DNA of 64,000 bases. Origin: Anisodus tanguticus. Lineage: Eukaryota > Streptophyta > Magnoliopsida > Solanales > Solanaceae. A program made the position numbers and the translations under genes. Below, in pieces: positions 12,546 through 23,440 of the stretch. The notes under the pieces are model-generated. The model was not told the origin of the DNA. It did no database searches and saw nothing but the letters and a program-made list of their open reading frames with translations. The stretch spans positions 57,964,653 through 58,028,652 of the forward strand of contig CM067543.1 of NCBI GenBank assembly GCA_034509755.1, written 5' to 3'. Positions within the stretch are counted from its first letter, which is position 1; every line of letters starts with the position of its first letter.

Positions 12546-13039
12546 GAACCAAAAGAAAACATTTCAAACTCTTGGAGGAAAAATATAATCAAATACCCCT
12601 ACTTTAACTTTAACTTTTACTTGGATTAATAACTATTTAATTAACTATTTAAATCAGATGCGGAAATAGGACTTTAAGTTTTAGCTTTTAAAAAATACTG
12701 CTTATTGAGTTATAAATAAATTATTTATACATATTAAGTGAATCTTTAACACAAATACCGATCTTTGTAGCTCTGTCCCTGCTTGAAAAATCTCTTTGCA
12801 AAAATGCAATAAGAGATTAATTGGGCGACATAGGAGTGTCAAAAATGCGGGTTGAGCTTAATTTAAACACGCTAAACTAGACTAAACAATGTGTCATAAT
12901 TCAACTTGCCCAACTCTTATGAAGTATTAATTTCTTTGTTTGTTTTTTAATGTAATTTATTACCAACAAAACTAATAAAAAAATCTTTTTATTATGATTA
13001 TATTTAGCATATTAAATAACATAATCTTTTAAAAAAATA

Positions 13040-13175
13040 TATATCCAGTGCAATCCCACAACGTGGGGTCTGGTTAGGATAGAGTGTACGCGGACCTTAC
13101 CTTGGTAGGTAGAGCGGTTGTTTCCGAGAGACCCTCGGCTCAGGACAAGCAAAGCAGAAAAAACAATCAGCCCCG
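13040..13175 (-). mobile_element. RTE LINE 3'-tail fragment
   Basis: The block from CCAGTGCAATCCCAC to GAGACCCTCGGCTCAGGAC matches the 3' end of the RTE elements at 19349-22453 and 24061-24542. It carries the shared segments GAGTGTACGC and GGTAGAGCGGTTGTTTCC. It is strongly 5'-truncated and has no coding sequence. Confidence 0.75.
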
Positions 13176-14329
13176 ATCAAAAATTTTAAAAAATTAAAAT
13201 TTAAAAATTTAAAGAAGTATGAAAATGCTGACAGCAAACGTGAATATCTTTTAAAAAAAATGGACAAAAATTTTCACAAGTCATAAGTCAATTTTGGATT
13301 ACATATTTAGCTTAGATTGGTTCAATTGTTAGATTGACTGAATTAAGCAAATTAAAATAGGTTGAATCAATAAATGAATAGATCATAAAGTTGTTCAATG
13401 TTGTGATCCTAAAGAGCTGATGGAGAGAACATCTCTTGAACATATAACAATGGAGAGTAATTTGCAGAGAAAGAGAGATTATTTCATATATCAACACGTA
13501 AGAATGAATACAATGGTATCTTCCCTTATATCATTGAGGTGTAGTCAAGTACCCTCCTAACCGACTCAATTAATTTGTAATTAACTCTCAACTACTCGAC
13601 TAGAAATTGACTAATATACCCTTTACATTTATTTGACACATAACATTCAAACTTAACTAAATTAGACGAGTTATGTTTTCATTGCCTACCGCATATGTCC
13701 TATCTCTTACATGAGGAGAGTTAGATGAATTGATTGTAATTTGTAAACTGCAATCAGTAGAATATTGATGCCAATTTCAGTTTCAGTTTTGCCTGCACAA
13801 AATCATAATTTTTTTTATTGAATGACACTCCATATATTTTATCTACGAAGATTCTTCTTAAAAAATAAATATTATTAAGTAGAAGATGAAGACTTCAATC
13901 ATTTTTAAAGACTCATTCTTATTGTATTAATTAAATAGCCTTAGAAATATAGGTAGCTGATACTGAGGAATATTTTTTTGAAGCAAGATCAGCTATGTAA
14001 ATATAAAATAAAATTGGATATATACTTTGGTTATGTTCCTTTCTAATTTCATTTTGGTATCAAAGTGGGATATTCATTAATGGTTAAATAATTAAGGTCA
14101 AATTTGTTGATAAGATTATAATTATTAATTCGTACAAGCGTCCCACCGCACGACTCGCGGACCAACCACGGAAATGTCAAAGAAGTACAATGATACACTA
14201 GATAACGAAGGAGCATAAAATAAAATAAATAAAAAATAAATAGTTCAAATGTATAAACCATGGTCCCAGCGCAAGAATTACAGGGACAAATCAAATTATT
14301 AAAGAATGTGGTATGATTAATGAAATTCG
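13176..14329. other. AT-rich intergenic, no gene seen
   Basis: Short open frames occur on both strands but none has a recognisable domain or gene-like composition. Confidence 0.5.
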
Positions 14330-14475
14330 TCGTCGTCATCCTTGACAAAAGTCTAGAATTCGAGCCTTGAGAATTAAGAAATTTTTGATACGGAATAATT
14401 TCCCTTTTAGTAGGCCATATACAATAAAATCTGAATTAATCGAACCAATACGTACGATTAAATATCGGATGACTA
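14330..14475 (+). mobile_element. Degenerate tRNA-derived SINE
   Basis: A B-box-like AGAATTCGAGCC (about 14355) is followed by a body with AATTTCCCTTTTAGTAGGCC and the tail GAATTAATCGAACCAATACG. These correspond in order to the SINE at 25842-26013. The copy is old and its borders are approximate. Confidence 0.45.
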
Positions 14476-14869
14476 CACAAAAGAGTAAGGGTTTTTTTAC
14501 TGTACCTAGCAGCTCAACAAAGTCCACAACAAAAAATAACCCTAATCTTTATTTTTATATTTTAACTAGTATAATTATTGTGTACAATGATAATTCACTA
14601 ATTATACATTTACTATACATTGAGTAAAAATCAAGGACAGCGCCTATAATCTTTAGTCTTTACCATCAGGAGGAAAAATGTTTTTGAGCTGACTACCTAA
14701 ACATTTTAAAAGTTAGATATACTATAAGGTAATTAGACAAATTACTAAACTAAACATTAATCAGTAACTTGATAAAAATATTACTCTAACTACTATCACA
14801 TGTCACCTGTATTGATAGTCAAACACTTTTGTACTATCATAAATTATACTCCTATATACTACGTTCATA

Positions 14870-15130
14870 GCTATAGGATGGAATCTCCCGGGATTAAGTT
14901 AGAGATACAATTTATATCTTGTTTGGTTGAAAGTATAAATTTATGTTTGATTGAAGGTATAAGTTTATCCCGGATAAATTTATACCTTCAACCAAACAAA
15001 GTATAAAATTTATCCCAAATTTAGTCTTGAATAACCCATCTTATCCCATCAAATTTGGTAGAGTATTTTTTTACACTACCTCACATGTGGGATAAATTAG
15101 TCAAGGAATTATAATCTCAGAACTACAATC
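14870..15130. mobile_element. MITE-like element with a 41-bp hairpin core
   Basis: The region contains a near-perfect inverted repeat: arms at 14951-14970 and 14972-14991 with one mismatch and a one-base loop. Further blocks (TTTATCCC, ACCAAACAAAG, AACTACAATCCCGATAT) are typical of non-autonomous plant DNA elements. Outer terminal repeats and a target-site duplication could not be fixed, so the superfamily is left open. Confidence 0.5.
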
Positions 15131-15244
15131 CCGATATACAACTTTATTTTCACGGAGAACATTAAGACAAAAACAAAGGAAAAAAGGCACATCACTGTTT
15201 CGCAACCTGGAAAGAGGGAAACCCGACAAGACTAAAAGATATAA

Positions 15245-16283
15245 GGGGTCGTTTGGTAGAGTGTATAAGAATATTGGTGAATATGGTGTATTAGTAATGT
15301 TGGTAGTAGTTATGCTAGTGTTAGTTATGCATCATTAGTTATGCTGAGATAATTTCTTATCAACTATTTGATTTGATACATTAAAAATAACATGCATTGC
15401 ATATTCTTTTTTAAAAGATATTTGAATACAAAAACACCCTCCATATTCTTTAGCTTTGCAATTTTTTTGTGGATATCTAAAATCTAATAAATAATTAGTC
15501 CACCACTTTATCTTTTTATAAGAAGCATATATTGCGGATGTACTTTCCGTCCTTGACATAAATAGTTTAAATATGTAAAAAGAAAATTACTAATCCCTCT
15601 TCCATGAATAATTGTTATTATGTAAAGAAGAATCAGTTTTTAGAAGTAGTGTGCCAAGGACATCTACCAGTAATAAAATATATACTACTGTTTTGTATGT
15701 TTTATTAAATATAACACTTTTGAGAAATCAACCATTAAAAGTTATAATTATCAATATTTTTTTCCAAATGAACCTTTTTATTTGTTGAAGAACCCCAGAA
15801 ATTGATACTCAAGAATCAAGATTTCATGTTTTTGTTACTTGTTATATTTATTTGAATGTTTATTTTTTTGCATGGTTAGACATTGATAAACGATATGACC
15901 TTCTATAATATACACAGGTTGCGGAAATTAAAGGCGGATTCAATTCACTGTTAATTAAAAAATTTATAATGAAGAAATTGATGAAACACAAATATAAATA
16001 GCGGGAGAAATTTTAGTATTCAAACTTGCATCAATATAATAACATATTTTCATCAAGCATAAAATTCGAAGGGCAATTTTGTCTTTAACTAAGCTTATGC
16101 ATGCATTAAAAATACTTGCATTGCTAATACCATAGTTTACTATGTATTAGTTATGCATAGGATAATACCAAATAGGGTGCATTAGTTATACATAAGATAA
16201 AAAAGTATACCAAATAATTTATTAGTAATAGACAAGACTAATGTATGCATTATTTTCTCTAATATACTCTACCAAATGACCCC
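15245..16283. mobile_element. PIF/Harbinger-type non-autonomous element (1,039 bp)
   Basis: The left end GGGGTCGTTTGGTAGAGTG and the right end CACTCTACC-type reverse complement (ACTCTACCAAATGACCCC) form terminal inverted repeats of about 18 bp with one mismatch. Both ends are flanked by TAA (15242-15244 and 16284-16286), the 3-bp duplication expected for PIF/Harbinger. No transposase domain is present. Subterminal inverted similarity continues inward (TTAGTTATGCAT-type motifs at both ends). It is long for a MITE. Confidence 0.8.
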
Positions 16284-16507
16284 TAAGAGTTGTTGGATAG
16301 AAAAATAAATATGTAAATGAGAATTAAAATAAGGTACATGAAAAAATAATGGTTAGGAAATATATTTATTCTTGGTAATTTTATTAGTTTTATCAAAATT
16401 TTAATTAGAACTATTTAAAACAGGTGTGGTATGATTACTTACAACAGTTTAAACGAGAAAGTGAATTTTCAGCTTAATAGCCGCAAATCAATTCACATAA
16501 TCACTTT

Positions 16508-16769
16508 TAGGATCTAAGTAGGCGTTTTGCCATTAAAATCAAATATTCTTCACTTTTATTTAAAATTTTGAAGTTAGAATTGAAGTTGGAGTTGTGTTTG
16601 GTTATAGTTTTTGCAAAGAATATTTGATTTTTTGAATGTACTGAAAGTGTAAAAAATGAAAACAACATTTTAGGTGTTTGAAATTTTCATGGCCAAACAC
16701 TAATTTTCAAATAAAGTGAAAAATAATTCCGAAAAAAGTAAAAAGTTCTCATGGCCAAACAAATCCTAA
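16508..16769. mobile_element. MITE-like element with GGCCAAAC ends
   Basis: The left side has GGATCTAAGTAGGCGTTTTGCCAT and the right side ends ATGGCCAAACAAATCC, which is imperfect inverted similarity. The internal CATGGCCAAACAC at about 16690 is a further copy of the end motif. No convincing target-site duplication is visible. A non-autonomous hAT-type origin is possible but not shown. Confidence 0.4.
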
Positions 16770-17429
16770 ATCTTACCAAAGTTCTCGAAAACATCTTTTC
16801 AATTGATCATTTGTGTGATCAGATGAATGAGATATTTTTACCTTTAATTAAAAAAATTGAATTTGAGCATAAAAAAATCCTAGTATAATTCGCTTTACCG
16901 CCTAATAGGTGCGACATGAATTCTAATTATTGGGGTCAGTAGGTTCTGCACACTGCATGGTTGTACACAAAAGAAAGAAACATCTTTTACATTCACCAAA
17001 AATATAGTGGAATAATGAATGAGATCTCTATCCATGGTTAGAAGTCTCAAATTTAAACCCTAATAATGCGTGCCCCCCTCAAGAGGCTGCATACAATGCA
17101 AATCCAGACTAATCATATCTGGGGAATCTGATTCTGAACCTGAGTAGATATACCAAAAAGAACATCTTTTACATTTTCTTTGTCCCTCAAAAATATATAA
17201 GGGCTGAGTTCGGCAGAATGCAGTTATTTAGGCTTAAATCTTGTCTTTGTGTTAACAAAATTATTTATTAAATAATTTATTTAGAACTGAGCAAGCAAAC
17301 AAGAATTGCAATTGAGAATTTATAAATTAAAAATTCTGATTTCGGCTCTGCTAACAAGTATATACACAGAGGTCCACCAAAAAAAAACTGAAAAAGGGCA
17401 CAAAAGGTCTGGTAAAAAAAGAGCATATT
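16770..17429. other. 3' flank of the ERF gene, no gene seen
   Basis: No coding region or bounded repeat is recognised. The part adjacent to 17430 presumably holds the ERF 3' untranslated region; on the minus strand the first bases after the stop codon are AT-rich. Confidence 0.4.
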
Positions 17430-18674
17430 TTACAAACAAGTAGAAAAATTATTCTGTGATGAACTCAACAAAAGCTCATCTAACAAGTCAGCTCCCAAGT
17501 CTTCAAAAACCAAAACAGTTTCCCTCTTTCTCTTCTTCCTATTTCTTCTATGTTTCACACATCTCATTTTATTTGTTGCCTTTAAAACAGCAGCTGGTGA
17601 AATTCCATCTTCACAAAAATACTTAATATTTTCAAGTGATTCTCTTACTTTGTCCATTGGAAAATTGAGAAGTGCCAATGGACCTCTCATTGAAAGTGCA
17701 GCTTGATCATATGCTAAAGCAGCTTCTTCAGCAGTATTAAATGTCCCTAACCAAACTCTAATTCCATTTCTTGTTGAGTCTCTTATTTCTGCTGCATATT
17801 TTCCCCATGGTCTCTTTCTAACTCCTATATAGTGTTTTTTTTCTTCTAATTTGGTGGAATTTTTATCATGAGATGTGACCTCTTCGACGTCATAATTATT
17901 GCTTCCTTTCGGGGAATTAGTGTTGTATGAGGATGAAGAACTTCTTGGTAGTTGATGATCCCCGTCCTTATGGTCGGAGGAGTCAATTTCACATGGATAA
18001 CTTCGTTTCGAGGAATTAGTGTATGAGGATGAAGAACTTCTTGGTAGTTGATGATCATGCTTCTCGTCATTGTCAACTTTCCGCGGATAACTTCCTTTTG
18101 ATAAATTAGTGTCTAAGAATGAAGAACATTTTGGTAGTTGATGTTCATCCGTCTGGTCGAAATCAACTTTCCTCGGATAACTTCCTCTTGAGAAATTAGT
18201 GTTTGAGGATGAAGAACTTCTTGGTAGCTGACGACCATCGTCCTTGTGGTTGGACAAGACGACAACTTCCCATGTATAACCTCCTTTTGAGGAATTAGTG
18301 TACGAGGATGAAGAACTTCTTGATAGTTGATGGTCGTACATCTGGTCGGAGGATTTAACTTCCCATGGATAACTTCCTTTCGAGGAATTATGAGTGTTTG
18401 AGAATGAAGAACTTCTTGATAGTTGATGGTCGTACATCTGGTCGGAGGATTTAACTTCCCCTGGATAACTTCCTTTCGAGGAATTATGAGTGTTTGAGAA
18501 TGAAGAACTTCTTGGTAGTTGATGATCGTCCTTCTGGTCGATGGTGTCAACTTCCCATGGATAATTAGTCAAATGTTCATATAAGAAAAGTTGATCATTC
18601 CATGTCACTATTGGTGATTGATCTTGGAAGAAATTGGAATTTGTGTATTGAATTTGAGAAGATGAAAATTCCAT
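17430..18674 (-). CDS. ERF/AP2 transcription factor with tandem-repeat N-terminus
   Basis: This intronless 414-residue gene encodes an ethylene-response-factor protein expected to act in the nucleus on GCC-box promoters. The single AP2 domain covers residues about 281-339 with GVRKRPWGKYAAEIRD, RVWLGTFNTAEEAALAYDQA and a closing LNFP. The AAEIRD segment has the Ala and Asp typical of the ERF rather than the DREB branch. A basic stretch KHRRNRKKRKR (374-384) is a likely nuclear signal. VLVFEDLGADLLDELL (387-402) matches the EDLL-type activation motif of group IX ERFs. Residues 37-257 are seven imperfect copies of a ~32-residue unit of the form SYPWEV...DHQLPRSSSSS..NSSKG, unlike the short non-repetitive N-terminus usual in this family. 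The start was chosen because it is the first Met of the frame and has a TATA box about 95 bp upstream. Regulation by ethylene, jasmonate or defence signals is family knowledge, not seen here. Confidence 0.93.
   Translation of the reverse strand: MEFSSSQIQYTNSNFFQDQSPIVTWNDQLFLYEHLTNYPWEVDTIDQKDDHQLPRSSSFSNTHNSSKGSYPGEVKSSDQMYDHQLSRSSSFSNTHNSSKGSYPWEVKSSDQMYDHQLSRSSSSSYTNSSKGGYTWEVVVLSNHKDDGRQLPRSSSSSNTNFSRGSYPRKVDFDQTDEHQLPKCSSFLDTNLSKGSYPRKVDNDEKHDHQLPRSSSSSYTNSSKRSYPCEIDSSDHKDGDHQLPRSSSSSYNTNSPKGSNNYDVEEVTSHDKNSTKLEEKKHYIGVRKRPWGKYAAEIRDSTRNGIRVWLGTFNTAEEAALAYDQAALSMRGPLALLNFPMDKVRESLENIKYFCEDGISPAAVLKATNKMRCVKHRRNRKKRKRETVLVFEDLGADLLDELLLSSSQNNFSTCL
17904..18566 (-). repeat. In-frame 90-99 bp minisatellite inside the ERF gene
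   Basis: Seven units begin at residues 37, 69, 101, 132, 165, 195 and 225, with a decayed eighth at 258. Each is 30-33 codons long. The second and third units are almost identical in DNA, with shared blocks such as GGTCGTACATCTGGTCGGAG, pointing to recent duplication. The others are diverged. All unit lengths are multiples of three, so the frame stays open, and a second frame through the array is also open as a by-product. Confidence 0.93.
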
Positions 18675-18765
18675 TTCAACTATAAGGAATTGAGTAAATA
18701 TTTTTCATGACATTTTTCTTGGTGTTTGGGTTGTCAAGAGTCACAAAAATCTTGGATAACTAAGA

Positions 18766-18773
18766 TTTATATA
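18766..18773 (-). promoter_or_regulatory. Putative TATA box of the ERF gene
   Basis: On the minus strand the sequence reads TATATAAA, about 95 bp before the ATG. This is a suitable position for transcription start some 60 bp upstream of translation. Confidence 0.6.
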
Positions 18774-18779
18774 GAAGGT

Positions 18780-19348
18780 ACATTGGATGAGGAAAAGGAG
18801 ATCATAATAATATGTTATTGTTGTAAGAACTTAAGGAAGCTATATATTGATGGACAATTATTCATGTGCACATGACACTTTCATTATTGTTCAAAGACTT
18901 TTCCCATTTCTTCTATTGACTTAACTTATACAAACCACCTCAAGTCTTCCTCATAAAGAAAAATAATTATAGTAATGAGCAAGAAAGGTGTCATATTCAT
19001 CCATTTGTAAAGCATAATATTTAAGGATTTAACTAATATTACACTGATATAGTGTAAATTTTTGTTTACGTTATCTTTGAATTTTAATCTGTAATAACAG
19101 ATAAGTTACAATTTTTATCATATAACCAATTCATGTTTATCAAGAGTTTTACTTATAATTACTTAATAAATAATCTGATTGGGTAAATATTGTTTATATA
19201 TACTGGTGTAACTAAAATTTAAACTCTAAAATAAGTATAGGGTAGGGGCAGCAATACACCTAATTGGCAAGATTTTAATGTACTAAATTGACATCACATT
19301 GTCCAAGTGGCAATTTTTCCATGTTCATCGGGATGAAGTCTCCCGTAC
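18780..19348. other. Upstream flank of the ERF gene, no gene seen
   Basis: AT-rich DNA without a recognisable gene or bounded element. It presumably includes ERF promoter sequence; I could not pick out a specific regulatory element with confidence. Confidence 0.4.
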
Positions 19349-19658
19349 AACAACAACATACCTAGTGAAATTTCACGTGGGGTCTAGAGAGGGTAGAGTG
19401 TACGCAGACCTTACCTCTACCTTGGTAGGTAGAGCGGTTGTTTCCGAGAGACCCTCGGCTCAAGACAGAGCATAAGTACAAGCAAAGCAAGAGAAATGGT
19501 CAGACCTGAGCAAAAAATTTAAAGCAATATGAAAATTCATAAAAGCGAACAAGTCATGATAGTGCATTCGGAAAAAAGAAGTAGTAACTAACGCAGGTAA
19601 ATAAGAGAAACAAAGTACACTAAAGAACACATAACAACAAAAATCAACTACATGGGAC

Positions 19659-21122
19659 TAAGGTTGTCCAACTGGGCGGGTCGGCCCGGTTTCGACCCCG
19701 ACCCGGTCCCACCTCGACCCGGGAAAAAAAAACGGAACGAGACTCGAACGGGATGGGACCTGGGCTCGTCCCGCCCCAGTCCCGTTAAGCCCGCCCCGGT
19801 CCCGCTCGATCCCTCCCCTTTGCAAAAAATTCCCGTTGCACAACGGCCATTTTATATTTTGGCCGTTGTGCAACGACCATTTTTATTACTTGGTGAATAT
19901 ATGGAAAAACCAGTTTATAAGGCACCTATTAAAAATATTTTATTCTTATTCCCACTATTTATATTATTGGTGATGTATTAAATCCGACTATTAAAATAGA
20001 CGGTTGTAAAGCACTTATTGAAACTATTTATGATTGTATAACAGTACTTCCACCTCCAACTCCAAAAAATCCAAATGACCCACCACTTAAGGAACAAACT
20101 AAAAAAGAAGTGTTGTCTAGCATACAAGATGAATGCAAAAAAGTATATAGGCATTACCAACAAAAAAGTATTAGCAACCAACCGGCTTCCATACCATCTT
20201 CTTCTTCAACACAACCTCAAAAAAGACATGATGTTTCTGCGGCTAGTATTGAAAGCCTTAGACATAGAATGTTTAGTGGTACCACTACTAATCAAGTTAG
20301 CGAGTTTAATGTTTTTTGTTTTGTAGGGTGTTGTACCGTACCAAGCAGTTCTCAATGAAGAAGGACTTGAAGACTTGCTGAAATACTGGAGGGAAAATGA
20401 GAAGACATTTTCGACACTGTCAAAGATGGCCCGAGATGTGTTGAATATTCAAGCGTCATCAACAACGTCTGAAAACGCTTTTTCGGCCGAAAGATTTCAA
20501 ATAGGAAAGCATAGACACTCAATAGCGGGAGACATCTTGAAGATTACATTATTATTCAGAGATTGAATACGAGCGGAGCGTAGAAGGTGCGGTCAACCGG
20601 GGATCAACGAAGAAGACGATGAAAACTACAACGAAATCTTATCCGACGGAGGTGGAAGCGACGTCGATTAATTTGACCAACAAATTCCAATTCCAACCGA
20701 AGAACCACAAGACATTATAAAGAAACTAGAAAAGGTGTTTTTAAATATGTAATTTTTAGTTATAATTTTACTATGTTATTTGCAACTTTCAACACCACAA
20801 AGTTGCTGAAAGTTGCAATTTTGAAATTGTATTACGAAAAAATTATATTTCTATTAAATAATATAAGAGGCACAAAAACAGCCTTGTGATGTTTTTATTA
20901 CACCATCTTGTTCAATTTTGGAGGTGTCTATATATGTTATTTTTAAAATTAAGTGAAAAAAACCCGATTCCGTTCCGCCCCGACCCGATAAGACCGGTCC
21001 CCTTTTCCGACGGGAATGGGATGAGACATCGGCGGGTCCTGCCAGTCCCACCGGAGGACCGGTCCTGCCCTACCCACATCCCGTCGTGTCCCGTCCTGTA
21101 CCTGCCCTGTTGGCCACTTCTA
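19659..21122 (+). mobile_element. hAT element (1,464 bp) inserted in the LINE
   Basis: Perfect 8-bp duplications CATGGGAC flank the element at 19651-19658 and 21123-21130. Terminal inverted repeats are imperfect: TAAGGTTGTCCAACTGGGC on the left, and on the right the reverse complement TAGAAGTGGCCAACAGGGC. Both ends carry CG-rich subterminal repeats of the type CGACCCCGACCCGGTCCC, in sharp contrast to the AT-rich flanks. Only the C-terminal part of a transposase remains, so it is a deletion derivative of the family represented by 48558-52096. Confidence 0.92.
20040..20750 (+). pseudogene. hAT transposase C-terminal remnant
   Basis: The forward strand encodes debris of a hAT transposase C-terminus. 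LEDLLKYWREN, SKMARDVLNIQASS and SENAFSAERF (20370-20500) mark the hAT dimerisation domain. An acidic tail (EEDDENYNEIL) follows near 20610-20640. Frame changes occur near 20320-20370 and 20560, and a stop lies near 20670. The DNA-binding BED finger and catalytic core are absent. It is closely related to the minus-strand remnant at 48975-49548. Confidence 0.85.
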
Positions 21123-21391
21123 CATGGGACTATAAAGCAATACTGCGCCTATTAGTATGATAGGCTAAGCGGGCCTACAATAATAACACTACAACTATCA
21201 ATTTGCAAACGTAAGTAGGACTACGTTCGACTACCTACTACCCTTCTACCCTAATCTGTGTCCCTCACAACCCCCTATCTAAGGTCATGTCCTCAGTAAG
21301 TTGCATCTGCTCCATATCCCGTCTAATCACATCTCTTCAATACTTCTTCGGCCTACCTCTACCCCTCTTGAACCCATCCATCGCCAACCTC

Positions 21392-22453
21392 TCACATATC
21401 CGCACTAAGACATTTGTCTCTCCTCTGCACATGCTCAAACCATCTCAACCGCGCTTCCCGCATCTTATCATCCACCGAGGCCACTCCCACTCTGTCCCGA
21501 ATATCATCATTTCTATTCCTATCCATCCTTGTATGCCCGCTCATCCATCTTAGCATCCTCATTTCCGCAACTTTTATCTTTTGGATGTGTGAAGTCTTGA
21601 CTGGCCAGCACTCTGCCACATACAACATAGTCGGTCTAACCACCGCCCTATAGAACTTGCCTTTAAGTTTTGGTGGCACCTTTTTGTCGCATAAGACTCT
21701 AGATGCGAGCCTCTATTTCATTCACCCTGCCCCAATACGATGTGTAACATCGTCATCAATCTCTCCATCCCCTTGGATAATAGACCCGAGGTACTTGAAG
21801 CTTTTTTTTGGAATGACCTGAGTACCAAGCCTCACCTTCACGCATGTCTCAAGGTCGCTCTCGTTATTGAATTTACACTCCAAGTACTCTGTCTTGGTCC
21901 TACTCAGCCTGAACCCTTTAGACTCTAGAGTTTGTCTCCAAACTTCCAGCTTAACGTTCACTCTGATGCGAGTCTCATCAATCAGGACTATGTCGTCTGC
22001 GAATAACATACACTATGGCACCTCCCCTTAGATTTTTTGCGTCAGTCCATCTATCACCAAGGCAAATAAGAAGGGGCTAAGAGCTGATCCCTGGTGCAAC
22101 CACATCATCACTGGAAAGTGTTCCGAGTCTCCTCCTACTGTCTGTACCTTGGTCTTGGCTCCATCATACATATCCTTGATCGCCCTAATGTACGCCACAT
22201 GTACACTTCTAACTTCCAAACATCTCCATAGAACCTCCCTAGGGACTTTGTCGTATGTCTTCTCGAGGTCGATGAAAATCATATGAAAGTCTCTCTTCCT
22301 CTCCCTATACTGCTCCACCAACCTCCTAATAAGATGAATGACTTCAGTAGTCGAACGCCCCAGCATGAATCCAAACTGTTTCTCGGAAATAGACACGTCT
22401 CTTCTCACCCTCATCTCCACGACCCTTTCCCAAACTTTCAAAGTGTGGCTTAA
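21392..22453 (-). pseudogene. RTE reverse transcriptase remnant
   Basis: The minus strand reads from KVWERVVEMRVRRDV (22441) through QFGFMLGRSTTEVIH, FIDLEKTYDKVPRE and QGSALSPFLFALVIDGL to the catalytic box MLFADDIVLIDE (about 22009). It then continues to AECWPVKTSHIQKIKVAEMRMLRWM (about 21600) and the C-terminal RLRWFEHVQRR. These are hallmark segments of plant RTE LINEs. In-frame stops occur at 22028-22030 and between there and the FADD box, with a frame break near 21680-21720. The endonuclease domain is missing because of 5' truncation. Confidence 0.9.
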
Positions 22454-23440
22454 AATATCTAAAATGAAGGCTTTATTCGTTACTCCATATGCATCTTTTT
22501 TCTTTTTCTTTTTAATGATATTCCAAAAAAAGAGAGTCTTTCATTCAATTTAAAGATATGCCAAAACAAAAGAGTCTCTTTCATTCTATTCAAGATATTT
22601 GAAGCAAATCGAGAGTGTTCATTATGCAAATAAATGGAGCTACTGGCACCTTACATTAAAAATGATTTCTATATAATAAAAAAAGTACTAGCTAAATAGT
22701 TCTTGAAATTTTTTGGTCCTATTGTCATTGATACATGGTAGGTGAAGCATTTGTGATGACTTGACATATTAGTTGTTCTCTATCGTTAAATTTATATATC
22801 TCATTTTCATATGTCCAGTCAATCAATAATGAATAAACATTTTATTTCTTTTTAATAAACATTGCCTTTTTGCAAGGGTTAGAACGTAGGAGTAAGGGCA
22901 AAGCTAATATTAGATATGTGTTAGGATGAATTCAGTAGCTTTTGTTTGAAAATTATATTATATTAGAAAATTTAATAAATATATATATAAATAGGTTATT
23001 GCTAACCTGGTAACTAAAGACGAACTATGAATTCTATAGTAAATACAAAATCTATTAACTTCAAAACTTGAATCTGCCCTACAGTTGAGATCCAATATTT
23101 CAAATCATATAGAATGAGGTAAGTAAAAGAATTACCTAGCTCCTAAGCCGTATGTAGCTTTGTTATAATTTTTCTATGCCAAAATCTAGAAGCTAATAAG
23201 TAATTACTAATTAACTTTTAATTCTTCTGTTATTTTGTACTAAGATTATGATTTCATAACGCTATTTTCACTCTATTTTTTTTTGTGATAATCGCAAAAA
23301 ATTTGAAAGTCAGTGGTGCACGATTTAAAACTCTATGATAATAGGTTTACCTCTACTCTTCAATATTGTTTATATATCCTGCTTTCGTTGTACTTGAATT
23401 CATAAACAATATATGAGAACCACCCTTTGTAATCCCTCCT
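22454..23440. other. AT-rich intergenic, no gene seen
   Basis: A CTTT-rich stretch (22495-22620) with near-direct repetition of AAAGAGAGTCTTTCATTC-type blocks is present, but no gene or bounded element is recognised. Confidence 0.45.

Larger units (their letters stand above)
19349..22453 (-). mobile_element. RTE-clade LINE, 5'-truncated, split by a hAT insertion
   Basis: On the minus strand the element runs from a truncated RT (22453) to a 3' untranslated region ending in an ACAACAACA-type tail at 19349. The 3' block contains GGGTAGAGTGTACGCAGACC and GTTTCCGAGAGACCCTCGGC, found in all other RTE fragments in the window. The 3' region is interrupted at 19651-21130 by a hAT element with its 8-bp duplication. 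Removing that insertion would give a LINE of about 1.6 kb. I see no clear LINE target-site duplication. Confidence 0.88.

Noticed and set aside
17846..18550. Alternative frames of 76 and 145 codons inside the ERF gene
   Set aside because: They are the shifted reading of the in-frame repeat array and lack any domain.
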